In this document: positions 18,421 through 29,375 of the stretch, in pieces
Layout: the number at the start of each line of letters is the position of its first letter
Position numbering within the stretch: position 1 is the first letter of the stretch
Source: Vibrio litoralis DSM 17657
Lineage (GTDB): Bacteria > Pseudomonadota > Gammaproteobacteria > Enterobacterales > Vibrionaceae
Reading direction: 5' to 3'
DNA: 64,000 nucleotides
NCBI RefSeq assembly: GCF_000426765.1
Contig: NZ_KE384567.1
Span: forward strand, 603,152-667,151
Notes under the pieces: model-generated
The model's database searches: none
Seen by the model: the letters and a program-made list of their open reading frames with translations, nothing else
What the model was told of the DNA's origin: nothing
Translations under genes and position numbers: made by a program

Positions 18421-18915
18421 TTATGCTTTTAAAGCACGCTCTCCACGGGCAATACCAACCACCCCACTACGTGCAACTTCAATGACATCGGTCATTTCAG
18501 ATACCGCTTTGATAAAGGCATCTAACTTCGCACTATCACCGGCCAATTGAATGGTAAACAACGACGCTGTTACATCGACAATCTGCCCTCGGAACACATC
18601 GGATAAACGATGTACTTCGGCGCGAGAAAAACCACTGGCTTTCACTTTGACTAACATCAACTCACGTTCAACGTAGTCATACTCTGTAACTTCTTGTACT
18701 TTCAGCACATCGACAAGTTTATGCAGGTTTTTTTCAATCTGCTCAAGCTGTAGTGCATCGCTTGCGGTAGTGATATTGATACGCGATAAGGTTTCATCAT
18801 CCGTAGGAGAAACGGTTAATGACTCAATGTTATAACCGCGCTGTGAAAACAGGCCAACAACACGTGATAAAGAACCCGGTTGGTTTTCTAATAGTAATGA
18901 AATGATATGTCTCAT
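18421..18915 (-). CDS. ilvH: Acetolactate synthase III, small regulatory subunit
   Basis: 164 residues, the usual IlvH length. The N-terminal ACT domain (MRHIISLLLENQPGSLSRVV, then GLFSQRGYNIESLTVSPTDD) carries the valine-binding loop with NQPGSLSRV, followed by the C-terminal domain. It binds IlvI, stimulates it and confers valine feedback inhibition. The start lies one base after the ilvI stop, so translation is coupled. A terminator follows. Confidence 0.96.
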   Translation of the reverse strand: MRHIISLLLENQPGSLSRVVGLFSQRGYNIESLTVSPTDDETLSRINITTASDALQLEQIEKNLHKLVDVLKVQEVTEYDYVERELMLVKVKASGFSRAEVHRLSDVFRGQIVDVTASLFTIQLAGDSAKLDAFIKAVSEMTDVIEVARSGVVGIARGERALKA

Positions 18916-18916
18916 A

Positions 18917-20635
18917 TTAGGTTCTCTCCGTCTTGCTTAACCACATTTTATCCATCGCTTCGCCTTTAATTTGCATTGGATAAACATGCTCAGTTTCATC
19001 AACATTAATATCAACGAACACGAGACGATCTTTCATATCCAAGGCTTTTTGTAGGCCAGCTTCTAGCTCTTCAGGCTTGTTAATACGAATACCAACATGG
19101 CCATAAGCTTCAGCAATTGCAGCAAAGTCAGGCACAGAATCCATATAAGAATGAGAATGGCGACCTTGATAAATCATATCTTGCCATTGCTTTACCATGC
19201 CTAAGAAACGGTTATTCAAGTTAATGATCTTCACCGGAATATCGTACTGCATACAGGTTGATAGTTCTTGGATATTCATCTGAATACTGCCATCACCAGT
19301 AATGCACACTACTTCTTCTTTTGGCATGGCAAACTTAACGCCCATTGCCGCTGGTAAGCCAAAGCCCATGGTGCCTAAACCGCCAGAGTTAATCCAACGA
19401 CGCGGCTTATCAAATGGGTAATATAGCGCAGCAAACATTTGGTGCTGACCAACATCGGAAGCGACATAAGCCTCACCTTTGGTTAGCTTGTAAAGCGTTT
19501 CGACTACCTGCTGAGGCTTAATGCGATCCGAAGTACGATCAAATTCTAAACACTTACGATTGCGCCAGCTTTGTAGTTCTTGCCACCAAGTTTCAAGTGC
19601 TTCGCTATCTTGGTCTGCGCCTTGATCTTCAAGCAGCTTTAACATGCTATTTAACACTTCATCGGCAGAACCAACGATAGGTAAATCCGCTTGAATAGTC
19701 TTAGAGATCGAAGATGGATCGATATCGATATGCATGATCTTGGCATTCGGACAGTATTTTTCGACATTGTTTGTCGTACGATCATCAAAGCGTACCCCGA
19801 CACCAAATATCAAATCGGCGTTATGCATCGCCATATTGGCTTCATAAGTACCGTGCATACCCAACATGCCCAGCGAATTATGGTGAGTAGCAGGGAAAGC
19901 CCCAAGCCCCATTAATGTACTAACTACCGGTAAATTGAGCGCTTCTGCAAGCTTAATTAATTGCTCGCTAGCTTCAGAAATAATCGCACCGCCGCCGACA
20001 TAAAGAACGGGTTTTTTCGCTGCCAGTAAGGTTTTCAGCCCTTTCTTAATTTGCCCTTTATGCCCCGAAGTTGTCGGATTATAAGAGCGCATTTTAATTT
20101 CATCAGGGTACTGATAAGGAAATTTTTCTAATGGATTTAACACGTTTTTCGGCAGATCAACCACTACCGGGCCAGGGCGACCAGTAGACGCAAGGTAAAA
20201 GGCTTTCTTGATGGTTTCAGGAATATCTTCTGCTTTAGTGACGAGGAAGCTGTGTTTAACCACAGGGCGGGAGATCCCCACCATGTCACATTCTTGGAAA
20301 GCGTCATTGCCAATTAGGCTACTTGGTACTTGGCCTGACAACACGACCATTGGCGCGGAGTCCATATAAGCAGTCGCAATACCGGTTATCGCATTGGTGG
20401 CACCTGGGCCGGAAGTGACGAGAACGACACCAACTTTTCCGGTTCCGCGAGCATAACCATCAGCCATATGAACCGCTGCTTGTTCATGACGAACCAGTAC
20501 GTGTTCAATATCACTCTTTTCATGTAGAGCATCGTAAATATCCAAAACCGAACCGCCTGGATAACCGAAGATGTGCTCTACACCTTCATCTATTAGGGAG
20601 CGGACGATCATATCCGCGCCAGATAACATTTCCAT
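18917..20635 (-). CDS. ilvI: Acetolactate synthase III, large catalytic subunit
   Basis: 572 residues and a ThDP- and FAD-dependent enzyme. The N-terminal domain carries the cofactor-activating Glu ([15 protein letters not shown] and [15 protein letters not shown]); the centre has the FAD-binding domain; the C-terminal ThDP motif begins [15 protein letters not shown] and ends [13 protein letters not shown]. It converts two pyruvates to acetolactate (valine, leucine) or pyruvate plus 2-oxobutyrate to acetohydroxybutyrate (isoleucine). AACAGGAGGCAAC before the ATG is a strong ribosome binding site. It forms an operon with ilvH, next to leuO as in enterobacteria. Confidence 0.97.
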   Translation of the reverse strand: MEMLSGADMIVRSLIDEGVEHIFGYPGGSVLDIYDALHEKSDIEHVLVRHEQAAVHMADGYARGTGKVGVVLVTSGPGATNAITGIATAYMDSAPMVVLSGQVPSSLIGNDAFQECDMVGISRPVVKHSFLVTKAEDIPETIKKAFYLASTGRPGPVVVDLPKNVLNPLEKFPYQYPDEIKMRSYNPTTSGHKGQIKKGLKTLLAAKKPVLYVGGGAIISEASEQLIKLAEALNLPVVSTLMGLGAFPATHHNSLGMLGMHGTYEANMAMHNADLIFGVGVRFDDRTTNNVEKYCPNAKIMHIDIDPSSISKTIQADLPIVGSADEVLNSMLKLLEDQGADQDSEALETWWQELQSWRNRKCLEFDRTSDRIKPQQVVETLYKLTKGEAYVASDVGQHQMFAALYYPFDKPRRWINSGGLGTMGFGLPAAMGVKFAMPKEEVVCITGDGSIQMNIQELSTCMQYDIPVKIINLNNRFLGMVKQWQDMIYQGRHSHSYMDSVPDFAAIAEAYGHVGIRINKPEELEAGLQKALDMKDRLVFVDINVDETEHVYPMQIKGEAMDKMWLSKTERT

Positions 20636-21052
20636 GTTGCCTCCTGTTAACTGAATCTCACCGACCTTAATAAAGTGCGATGATTCAGTGCTACATAGTT
20701 AGGGCTTATTTTTAGCCTAAGAAATTTCAGACCACTGACGCTGTGTTATTCCATAACCGCTCAGCAATCTAGCTATGTACCTATTTGCATTGTCATAACA
20801 AGCAACTAGGGTGCATACATTCGAATTATGTTCCGAATCTGCTCACTTTACCGCCATCGACAAAGGCTTGTCTACGGACTTAATTTGAGCAAACCTTCAA
20901 AAACTCACACCGATCACGCTTAAACAGTGAAAGCATCTACTTGACCTAGCAACCATCAATCACTTTGAATGGTTTGACGTAAAAATTCAGCAGATAATAA
21001 TATCAATATTGAGAGAATAATCTCATTTTCCTAAATCATAAAAATAAGATAT
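20636..21052. other. ilvI upstream regulatory region
   Basis: This 417-bp region upstream of ilvI has no credible ORF and no leader peptide rich in branched-chain codons. The part nearest leuO (20980-21050) is very AT-rich. In enterobacteria the equivalent region binds Lrp; I cannot identify individual Lrp sites. A TTGACC word (about 20941) and a TTGACG word (about 20978) occur on the plus strand only and serve no visible gene. Confidence 0.4.
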
Positions 21053-21089
21053 AAAAAAACGCAGCCTCTAATCAAATAGAGACTGCGCT
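21053..21089 (-). terminator. Terminator after leuO
   Basis: GCAGCCTCTA (21061-21070) pairs imperfectly with TAGAGACTGC (21077-21086). On the minus strand the stem is followed by GTTTTTTT. A T-run on the other side makes it potentially bidirectional. Confidence 0.8.
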
Positions 21090-21108
21090 TTTTAGAAGTG
21101 TTTACTTG

Positions 21109-22074
21109 TTATAGGCTTGCAGCAAGTGTTTCGCCACAAATCAGCATAAGTTGATCTCTCATCCAGATGTGACCTTTATCTTTCTCACTTGATTCATGCC
21201 AGCTTAAGTAACCCGCTACTTTATTGTCTGCGTATGGGTAAGGCATAACTTTATAGTTTGCACGGTTAGGCACCGAATCAATCAACCAGCGAGGAACCAC
21301 TGTCACTAACTCAGATTGACCAACTACGTACAAGATATTGCTCAAACTTGTACCATGGTAAGACGCTTGGAATTCAAAATCGCCAGTATAAACGCGCTCA
21401 TAGAAACTACGCACACCGTTTACTTTCGATAACGTTGCATGTTTTTCTGCCATAAATTCAGCTTGGCTAATTTGAGAGCCGATACGTGGGTGATTTGCAG
21501 CAGTCACAACGACTAATTCATCACTGAAAATCTCAGTACTTGAATACCCTGGCTGCTCAAAACGCGCATAATCAATCACGAAATCTACTTCTTGGTAACG
21601 AAGTTTTTCAGGTAAGTGACGATCAAAATCAGCATCAAGGCTTAATTGAATGCTTGGCGATTTTTCAGCAATGCCACGCATAATTCTTGGTGCAAAACGT
21701 AAATCTGAAGGGCTACAAACCGCTAATTTGAATACTCGCTCTGATGTTTCAGGAACAAAAATAGAGTTCGGTAATTCATTACGTACCAATTGCAGGGCTT
21801 GACGAAGCGGGCCAAACAATTGACGAGCGCGTTGAGTCGGTTGGATACCACGACCATGACGCATGAACAATTCGTCATTAAACATTACTTTTAAACGAGC
21901 AACCGCGTTACTTACCGCTGGTTGTGACATGCCTAAATACTGTGCTGCACGAGTAATATTTTGCTCTTGCATTACTGCATCAAAAACCGTCAATAAGTTA
22001 AGATCTACGCCACGTAAAGTTGATTCCGTTCTTAAGTTAAGGGCCGTGTTTTTTGGTTCAGTAGAAAGTGTCAT
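21109..22074 (-). CDS. leuO: LysR-family regulator LeuO
   Basis: 321 residues from ATG 22074 (MTLSTEPKNTALNLRTEST); frames to 22119 lack support. The characteristic long N-terminal extension precedes RGVDLNLLTVFDAVMQEQN and the helix-turn-helix AAQYLGMSQPAVSNAVARL. The effector domain contains FVIDYARFEQPGY. LeuO is a global LysR activator and H-NS antagonist; in vibrios it also affects pathogenesis, porins and bile or acid responses. Its place between ilvIH and the leu operon is conserved. The very AT-rich 270 bp upstream is the expected site of H-NS silencing. Confidence 0.93.
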   Translation of the reverse strand: MTLSTEPKNTALNLRTESTLRGVDLNLLTVFDAVMQEQNITRAAQYLGMSQPAVSNAVARLKVMFNDELFMRHGRGIQPTQRARQLFGPLRQALQLVRNELPNSIFVPETSERVFKLAVCSPSDLRFAPRIMRGIAEKSPSIQLSLDADFDRHLPEKLRYQEVDFVIDYARFEQPGYSSTEIFSDELVVVTAANHPRIGSQISQAEFMAEKHATLSKVNGVRSFYERVYTGDFEFQASYHGTSLSNILYVVGQSELVTVVPRWLIDSVPNRANYKVMPYPYADNKVAGYLSWHESSEKDKGHIWMRDQLMLICGETLAASL

Positions 22075-22348
22075 GTTATGTTGTGCCTCTTTTAATTGTA
22101 GCCCAATCACACATAACAAACGTGATTAACCGCCACAAAAAGATATCGAATAATGATTGTATTTGCCCCGCCAATAGGTCGGGTTGCACTTACTATTCAC
22201 CAAGCAAATATTAGAAGCAACTGTATTGATATTAAATCATTTTTATTTACTAATAATCACTAAAAAAACCAAATTTTCAACAAGTTAAGGGAATACATAA
22301 AAGAACCTAAAAAGTATTTAGCGACTAAATTGATGACAAAAAAGTTGT

Positions 22349-23413
22349 TCACTCATTAATCAATGCATAGTGAGGGAAATCGACCTGCTCCCATAAATGG
22401 CTCCACAGTGGTGCGATATTTCCCCACTCACCTTGTACAACCCAATCAGCAATCGACTCGGCAACGTTAGGGTAAATCACTCGCTCAGCTGGCTGGTCAT
22501 CTAGCCAAGAGCGCACGATACTAGGATCAAGCCATTGCATTGAACTGGCGAGACCTAATGATTCAAGCGTCGCTACATTGCTCATCTGTTCAAATTGCCC
22601 ATCTAATGGTTTTAATAGTAATTTCTTGCCCAAGGTTAATGCTTCAGAAGGCAACTCAAAACCACCATTGGCGATCACGCCATGACAAGCATGTAAGTCT
22701 CGTTGAAAGTTTTGGTATGACAAAGGCATAAAGGTGAGGTGTTCTTGTTGGCTCATTTCTTTTACTTCTGGGTGATAACAAATGAAATGGCGATTGGCAA
22801 AGCGCTGTAAAAGATCACTAATAGCCGGTAGTGCCTCGAAAGGTAAATAGACCAGAATAAAGTCATGCTTCTGGTTATCAATTTGCGTGGGCGTATGAAC
22901 TATCGGCGGCAGAATAGGCTGCTGAAAATGGTACCAGTGCAAGCCTAAATGATGTTGAGTCGGCGCAAAATGCTGTATCAAGGTTTGATCAAGCCAACTG
23001 GCCCCCTTTTTGGGCACCGAATAACGAAAGGCATTTTGATGGCTAATCCCAATACTTGGCACGTTTTGCTTTTTGGCCGCCCAGGCAGTGATCGGTTCAA
23101 AATCATTGAGCACCACATCATAACCTCCCAAGTCCATATCTGAGACTTCTTTCCATAACTGACTAGGGTTGGTATTCAAGGCAGTTTTCATATGACTGAC
23201 TTTGCCCTTTTCAGTGGTAAATGTCAGCCCTCGTCGGGTTTGATAATCCCCAAAATCTTCCATCGAAAAATAAGCTTTGTCATCTCGCCCAGAGAATAAG
23301 AAATCAACCGAGACATCCGATTGTTTAGCTAAAGCCGCCGCCATTGCCCGTGCTCGAGCGATGTGACCATTTCCTGTACCTTGCACGCCATATAAGATCT
23401 TCATTGTTTTCAC
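22349..23413 (-). CDS. Glycosyltransferase-like protein, TIGR00661/MJ1255 family
   Basis: 354 residues from GTG 23413 (GTGA overlap with the upstream stop) or 351 from ATG 23404. The GT-B-like fold is shown by the N-terminal glycine loop YGVQGTGNGHIARARAMA and the C-terminal donor-site region CHGVIANGGFELPSEALTLG, as in MurG/UGT-like enzymes. The same family occurs next to leuO in V. cholerae. Donor and acceptor are unknown. Coupling to a PAP2 phosphatase suggests a lipid-linked sugar or glycolipid reaction at the inner membrane (inferred). Confidence 0.8.
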   Translation of the reverse strand: MKTMKILYGVQGTGNGHIARARAMAAALAKQSDVSVDFLFSGRDDKAYFSMEDFGDYQTRRGLTFTTEKGKVSHMKTALNTNPSQLWKEVSDMDLGGYDVVLNDFEPITAWAAKKQNVPSIGISHQNAFRYSVPKKGASWLDQTLIQHFAPTQHHLGLHWYHFQQPILPPIVHTPTQIDNQKHDFILVYLPFEALPAISDLLQRFANRHFICYHPEVKEMSQQEHLTFMPLSYQNFQRDLHACHGVIANGGFELPSEALTLGKKLLLKPLDGQFEQMSNVATLESLGLASSMQWLDPSIVRSWLDDQPAERVIYPNVAESIADWVVQGEWGNIAPLWSHLWEQVDFPHYALINE

Positions 23414-23940
23414 CCACCAGCCAACATGTTAATTGCCGCAATAGCACAACTGATTCCCAAAGCTGCACCGAGTACAATATCCGTTAAAAAGTGCACTCCT
23501 AACAGAATGCGAGAGATGCCAATCAACCCAGCCCAAACAAAAGGCAACAAGCCAAACTCTGGATAAAAATGTTGGAGTAGTACCGCCATTAAGAAAGCGG
23601 CAGCCGTATGGCCAGAAGGCAAGCTATATTGATCTGACGGAGTAATGAAAGAAGTTAACAAATGAGATATTTGTGCGGGCCTGCGACGTTTAAAACTGTT
23701 TTTTGCTAACCAATAAATTGGCAGTTCCACTAAAAATGCTAACAATCCTGCCAGTAAAAAATATTGCCCTGTTCTCGGCTCAAACCACCAAGCTAACAGC
23801 CCCATTACTGCATATAAATGCCCATCACCAGTGTGTGAGATGGCTTTGCTAATACGAGCAACTGGCAAATTAAAACGGTGTTGTAGGCAAAATAAAGAAA
23901 ACGCTAAATCAAATCGTGCAATCGGCTGTATGGTTTTCAT
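23410..23940 (-). CDS. PAP2-family membrane phosphatase
   Basis: 176 residues with about five helices. All three PAP2 phosphatase motifs are present: KXXXXXXRP (KNSFKRRRP), PSGH (SLPSGHTAAAFLMA) and SRXXXXXHXXXD (SRILLGVHFLTD). It likely dephosphorylates a lipid phosphate or pyrophosphate, such as undecaprenyl diphosphate or a phosphatidyl phosphate, on the periplasmic side. The stop overlaps the GTG of the glycosyltransferase gene by 4 bp, so they form a two-gene unit. ACGATGAAAACC follows a CAAGGAGCAT ribosome binding site. Confidence 0.88.
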   Translation of the reverse strand: MKTIQPIARFDLAFSLFCLQHRFNLPVARISKAISHTGDGHLYAVMGLLAWWFEPRTGQYFLLAGLLAFLVELPIYWLAKNSFKRRRPAQISHLLTSFITPSDQYSLPSGHTAAAFLMAVLLQHFYPEFGLLPFVWAGLIGISRILLGVHFLTDIVLGAALGISCAIAAINMLAGG

Positions 23941-24107
23941 CGTATGCTCCTTGTTCGATGTTTAATCAGCACTACACTGGCTAAGTTAAGGGAGATAAAT
24001 GACAAAAACGTGACGATCTTTTGTTCTTATGATGAAGATAGATTTTTTGAGGGTCGAGTTTAAATGAGAGTTGGCGAAGTTATTTGGATATTTTTTCGAC
24101 TAAAGGG

Positions 24108-24137
24108 TTGACGCTTCCCCCTTGAGTGCGGTACTAA
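24108..24137 (+). promoter_or_regulatory. Probable leu operon promoter
   Basis: TTGACG (24108-24113) and TACTAA (24132-24137) are separated by 18 bp, 46 bp upstream of the leader peptide start. This fits a sigma-70 promoter but the -10 is imperfect. LeuO or Lrp sites were not recognised. Confidence 0.5.
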
Positions 24138-24183
24138 TTGAATCAGTTTTTACGTGGTCGCAGACATAGCTAAGGTAACAAGC

Positions 24184-24246
24184 ATGACTCAACAATTTTC
24201 TACTCTACTGAACCTCCTCCTCATCGTGACTCAATCGCGCGGGTAG
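24184..24246 (+). CDS. leuL: leu operon leader peptide
   Basis: 20 codons (MTQQFSTLLNLLLIVTQSRG). Five of six residues in LLNLLL are leucine, with codons CTA CTG AAC CTC CTC CTC, rare-type leucine codons suited to sensing charged tRNA-Leu. It is followed after 34 bp by an intrinsic terminator and then leuA. This is the layout of classic leucine attenuation: stalling at the Leu codons prevents terminator formation. Confidence 0.85.
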   Translation: MTQQFSTLLNLLLIVTQSRG

Positions 24247-24279
24247 GCAGTGGAAGAAAAACCACATACGATTTCAAAC

Positions 24280-24308
24280 AAGCCCGCATCCCGATGCGGG
24301 CTTTTTTA
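24280..24308 (+). terminator. Attenuator terminator of the leu operon
   Basis: AGCCCGCATC (24281-24290) pairs with GATGCGGGCT (24293-24302), followed by a T-run. It lies between leuL and leuA. The GCGCGGG at the leader's end (24237-24243) could pair with the 5' arm to form an antiterminator. Confidence 0.85.
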
Positions 24309-24382
24309 TTCGCAAATACTCAAAAATAAGTAGCCGAATAAACCGCATTGGATAGCACAGCATTAATCACAAGGAAGATAAC

Positions 24383-25933
24383 ATGAACGATCAAGTCATT
24401 ATATTCGACACCACACTACGCGATGGCGAACAAGCACTTTCAGCGAGCCTAACCGTAAAAGAGAAACTACAGATCGCTTATGCCCTAGAACGTTTAGGTG
24501 TTGATGTTATTGAAGCTGGCTTTCCGGTTTCCTCACCCGGTGATTTTGAATCCGTTCAAACCATCGCGAAACAAATCAAAAACAGCCGTATTTGTGCCCT
24601 ATCCCGTGCAGTAGAAAAAGATATTGATGTTGCCGCAGAAGCGTTAAAAGTAGCGGAAGCCTTTCGTATTCATACCTTTATTTCTACTTCCACTATCCAC
24701 GTACAAGATAAACTTCGCCGTAGTTATGATGATGTCGTAGAAATGGCGGTTAATGCGGTTAAACGTGCGCGTAAATATACCGATGACGTGGAATTTTCTT
24801 GTGAAGATGCGGGCCGTACTCCGATTGATAACCTATGTCGCATTGTTGAAGCCGCCATCGATGCTGGTGCAACTACAGTCAATATCCCAGATACCGTTGG
24901 TTATACCCTACCGAGTGAATTTGGAGGCATCATCGAAACGCTATTTAATCGCGTACCAAACATTGATAAAGCCGTCATTTCGGTGCACTGCCACGATGAC
25001 TTAGGTATGTCGGTTGCCACCTCGATGGCCGCGGTTCAAGCCGGTGCTCGCCAAGTAGAAGGTACGATTAATGGTATTGGTGAACGTGCTGGTAACTGTG
25101 CATTGGAAGAAATCGCCATGATTATCAAAACACGTGCTGAATTGCTAGGTGTTCATACTGGCCTTAAATACGACGAAATTCACCGCACCAGTAAACTAGT
25201 CAGTCAATTGTGTAATATGCCGATTCAATCGAACAAAGCAATTGTCGGTGCCAATGCCTTTAGTCACTCATCGGGTATTCACCAAGATGGTATGTTGAAG
25301 AATAAGAATACCTACGAAATCATGACACCAGAGACTATCGGCCTTAAAAACCAAGCTCTAAACCTAACCAGTCGTTCCGGCCGTGCAGCGGTTAAGAGCC
25401 ATATGGAAACCATGGGTTACAGTGATGGTGACTACAACCTAGATACTCTATATGAAGACTTCTTGAAGCTAGCGGACCGTAAAGGCCAAGTATTTGATTA
25501 CGATTTAGAATCATTAATGCACTTTGCTAACTTGCGCGAAGAAGATGATTTCTTTAAGTTAAATTACCTAAGCGTGCAATCAGGTAGCGTGATGGCAACC
25601 ACCAGCATTAAATTGCAATGTGGCGATGAAGAAAAATGCGAAGCGGCGGTCGGTAATGGCCCAGTCGATGCACTTTACCAATGCATCTACAAGCTAACCG
25701 GTTATGAAATCGTGTTAGATAAATTTGACCTAACCGCCAAAGGTGAAGGTGAAGATGGCCTAGGTCAAGCAGATATCATCGCTAACTACAAAGGGCGTAA
25801 ATACCATGGTACTGGGCTTGCGACTGATATCGTAGAAGCTTCAGGCCAAGCGCTATTACATGTTATCAATAGCATTCAGCGCGCTGACCAAATTGCCGAG
25901 ATCAAGCAATCAAAAAGAATGGAAACTGTGTAG
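24383..25933 (+). CDS. leuA: 2-isopropylmalate synthase
   Basis: 516 residues, the normal length. It condenses 2-oxoisovalerate with acetyl-CoA, the committed step of leucine synthesis. The metal-dependent TIM barrel carries [15 protein letters not shown] near residue 8 and the [14 protein letters not shown] metal-binding motif; [19 protein letters not shown] follows, then the C-terminal LeuA dimer/allosteric domain for leucine feedback. AAGGAAGATAAC before the ATG. First structural gene of the attenuated leu operon; 101 bp separate it from leuB, a longer gap than elsewhere in the operon. Confidence 0.98.
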   Translation: MNDQVIIFDTTLRDGEQALSASLTVKEKLQIAYALERLGVDVIEAGFPVSSPGDFESVQTIAKQIKNSRICALSRAVEKDIDVAAEALKVAEAFRIHTFISTSTIHVQDKLRRSYDDVVEMAVNAVKRARKYTDDVEFSCEDAGRTPIDNLCRIVEAAIDAGATTVNIPDTVGYTLPSEFGGIIETLFNRVPNIDKAVISVHCHDDLGMSVATSMAAVQAGARQVEGTINGIGERAGNCALEEIAMIIKTRAELLGVHTGLKYDEIHRTSKLVSQLCNMPIQSNKAIVGANAFSHSSGIHQDGMLKNKNTYEIMTPETIGLKNQALNLTSRSGRAAVKSHMETMGYSDGDYNLDTLYEDFLKLADRKGQVFDYDLESLMHFANLREEDDFFKLNYLSVQSGSVMATTSIKLQCGDEEKCEAAVGNGPVDALYQCIYKLTGYEIVLDKFDLTAKGEGEDGLGQADIIANYKGRKYHGTGLATDIVEASGQALLHVINSIQRADQIAEIKQSKRMETV

Positions 25934-26010
25934 ATTTTCAAGCAAAAAACAAAAAGTAGCTGACCAAACTCATTGAAACCTTTTGCTCAGCTACTTATAA
26001 AGTGATTTAG

Positions 26011-27123
<1,113 letters not shown>

Positions 27124-27146
27124 TTAATTTGAGCAGGTAGCTAGCA

Positions 27147-28580
27147 ATGTCAAACTCAACATCAAAAACATTATATGAGAAAGTCTACGATGCTCACGTA
27201 GTCGTAGCCGCCCAAGGTGAAAACCCGATTTTATATATCGACCGTCATTTGGTACACGAGGTGACTTCACCTCAAGCCTTTGATGGCTTACGCGAAAAAG
27301 GTCGCCAGGTACGCCAAGTCAGCAAAACCTTTGCCACTATGGATCACAACGTTTCGACTACCACCAAAGATATTAATGCCTCTGGTGAAATGGCACGCAT
27401 TCAAATGCAAACCTTGATGAAAAACTGCTTAGATTTCGGCGTCACGCTGTACGATCTAAACCATAAATATCAAGGTATTGTGCATGTAATGGGGCCAGAG
27501 CTTGGCATTACTTTGCCGGGTATGACGATTGTTTGTGGTGACTCCCACACCGCCACTCATGGCGCATTTGGTTCATTGGCTTTCGGTATTGGTACTTCCG
27601 AAGTGGAGCACGTACTGGCGACTCAAACGCTAAAACAAGCCAAAGCCAAGACCATGAAAATCGAAGTCAAAGGCAAGGTCGCCGAAGGCATTACCGCCAA
27701 AGACATCGTATTAGCAATCATCGGTAAAACCACGGCAGCTGGCGGAACCGGTTATGTGGTAGAGTTTTGCGGTGAAGCCATTACCGACCTTTCAATGGAA
27801 GGCCGCATGACGGTTTGTAACATGGCGATTGAACTAGGTGCCAAAGCGGGTCTAATCGCACCAGATCAAACTACTTTCGATTACATCAAAGATAAAAAGT
27901 TTGCTCCGAAAGGCACCGAATTTGATGCGGCAGTAGAGTACTGGAAAACCCTTAAATCGGATGATGACGCTCAATTTGATGCGGTGGTCACTCTAGATGC
28001 AGCAGACATCACACCACAAGTCACTTGGGGCACTAACCCGGGCCAAGTAATGTCGGTTGATGGCATTATTCCTAACCCTCAAGACTTCATTGACCCAGTC
28101 GAAAAAGCATCGGCTCAAAAAGCTTTGGCTTACATGGGCTTGGAAGCGGGTAAAAAACTGTCTGACTACACGGTAGACAAAGTGTTTGTTGGCTCTTGTA
28201 CTAACTCACGTATTGAAGATATGCGCGCTGCGGCAGCCATTGCCAAAGGCCGTAAAGTGGCTGCCAATGTTCAAGCGCTGATTGTTCCAGGTTCTGAGCA
28301 AGTTAAAGCTCAAGCGGAACAAGAAGGCTTAGATAAGATCTTTATTGAAGCGGGTTTTGAATGGCGTCTACCGGGCTGCTCGATGTGTCTTGCGATGAAC
28401 AACGATCGCCTCGGTCCACAAGAGCGCTGCGCGTCTACCAGTAACCGTAACTTTGAAGGTCGCCAAGGCCGTGATGGTCGTACCCATCTCGTTAGCCCAG
28501 CAATGGCAGCGGCGGCAGCGATTGCCGGTCACTTTGTCGATATCCGTTCACTAGAATTTACTCACCAAAAGAATATATAA
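27147..28580 (+). CDS. leuC: 3-isopropylmalate dehydratase large subunit
   Basis: 477 residues of the aconitase superfamily. The cluster cysteines are in [14 protein letters not shown] and in [11 protein letters not shown], giving the CXXC plus distant Cys arrangement for a [4Fe-4S] cluster; [20 protein letters not shown] is a further family motif. With LeuD it isomerises 2-isopropylmalate to 3-isopropylmalate. It starts 24 bp after leuB and ends 10 bp before leuD. Confidence 0.98.
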   Translation: MSNSTSKTLYEKVYDAHVVVAAQGENPILYIDRHLVHEVTSPQAFDGLREKGRQVRQVSKTFATMDHNVSTTTKDINASGEMARIQMQTLMKNCLDFGVTLYDLNHKYQGIVHVMGPELGITLPGMTIVCGDSHTATHGAFGSLAFGIGTSEVEHVLATQTLKQAKAKTMKIEVKGKVAEGITAKDIVLAIIGKTTAAGGTGYVVEFCGEAITDLSMEGRMTVCNMAIELGAKAGLIAPDQTTFDYIKDKKFAPKGTEFDAAVEYWKTLKSDDDAQFDAVVTLDAADITPQVTWGTNPGQVMSVDGIIPNPQDFIDPVEKASAQKALAYMGLEAGKKLSDYTVDKVFVGSCTNSRIEDMRAAAAIAKGRKVAANVQALIVPGSEQVKAQAEQEGLDKIFIEAGFEWRLPGCSMCLAMNNDRLGPQERCASTSNRNFEGRQGRDGRTHLVSPAMAAAAAIAGHFVDIRSLEFTHQKNI

Positions 28581-28590
28581 GGAGCACGCT

Positions 28591-29211
28591 ATGTCTCAAA
28601 ACCTTAAACAGACAGGTTTTAAACAACATACTGGCCTAGTCGTGCCACTGGATATTGCTAACATTGATACCGATGCGATCATTCCTAAACAGTTTCTACA
28701 AAAAGTTACTCGCTTAGGCTTTGGTCAGCATTTATTTCATGATTGGCGCTTTTTAGATGACGCGGGCAAACAGCCTAATCCTGAGTTTGTAATGAACGCA
28801 CCACGCTATCAAGGCGCAAGTATTTTACTGGCCCGTGAAAACTTCGGCTGTGGTTCGTCTCGTGAACACGCTCCTTGGGCGCTTGCCGACTACGGCATTC
28901 AAGTGATGATCGCACCTAGCTTTGCTGACATTTTCTACGGCAACTCCATCAACAACCAAATGGTGCCAGTACGTTTAACCGAAAGTGAAGTTGATGAGTT
29001 ATTTGAATTTGTTCATAACAATCAAGGCGCACAAATCACCGTAGATTTAGAAGCGATGACAGTGTCAGCCAACGGAAAGCAATATAACTTTGAAATAGAC
29101 GAGTTCCGTCGTCATTGTTTACTTAATGGCTTAGATAATATTGGTTTAACACTACAACATGCTGATAAAATCACAGAGTTTGAAAATAACATTCCTAGCT
29201 TTTTGAAGTAG
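28591..29211 (+). CDS. leuD: 3-isopropylmalate dehydratase small subunit
   Basis: 206 residues, the swivel domain of the isomerase. The signature [20 protein letters not shown] lies near the N-terminus and [20 protein letters not shown] near the middle. AAGGAGCACGCT precedes the ATG. It is the last gene of the leu operon; a terminator follows within 90 bp. Confidence 0.98.
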   Translation: MSQNLKQTGFKQHTGLVVPLDIANIDTDAIIPKQFLQKVTRLGFGQHLFHDWRFLDDAGKQPNPEFVMNAPRYQGASILLARENFGCGSSREHAPWALADYGIQVMIAPSFADIFYGNSINNQMVPVRLTESEVDELFEFVHNNQGAQITVDLEAMTVSANGKQYNFEIDEFRRHCLLNGLDNIGLTLQHADKITEFENNIPSFLK

Positions 29212-29262
29212 TCAGTTTTTTGTCTAGCCCTCCTTTGAACTAGATAAAAACGCAAGCAAACT

Positions 29263-29297
29263 AGCCCAAATGCTCAATAAGTATTTGGGCTTTTTTA
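29263..29297 (+). terminator. Terminator of the leu operon
   Basis: AGCCCAAAT (29263-29271) pairs with ATTTGGGCT (29283-29291), loop of 11, followed by TTTTTT. It lies about 50 bp after the leuD stop. Confidence 0.88.
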
Positions 29298-29375
29298 TAG
29301 CTAAAACCTAAAGTGAAAGTTCTAAGTATCTCTACAGGTCTAATTCTTTATTGGTAGTAAAGAGGAGATTGAAAA

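Noticed and set aside
18285..18485. Short ORF over the right end of the repeat element, and a similar one at 51664-51858
   Set aside because: Both translate the same repeat sequence (shared residues around LDDSSEFCILKSLGY). They appear only because the repeat is conserved; there is no ribosome binding site or coding bias.
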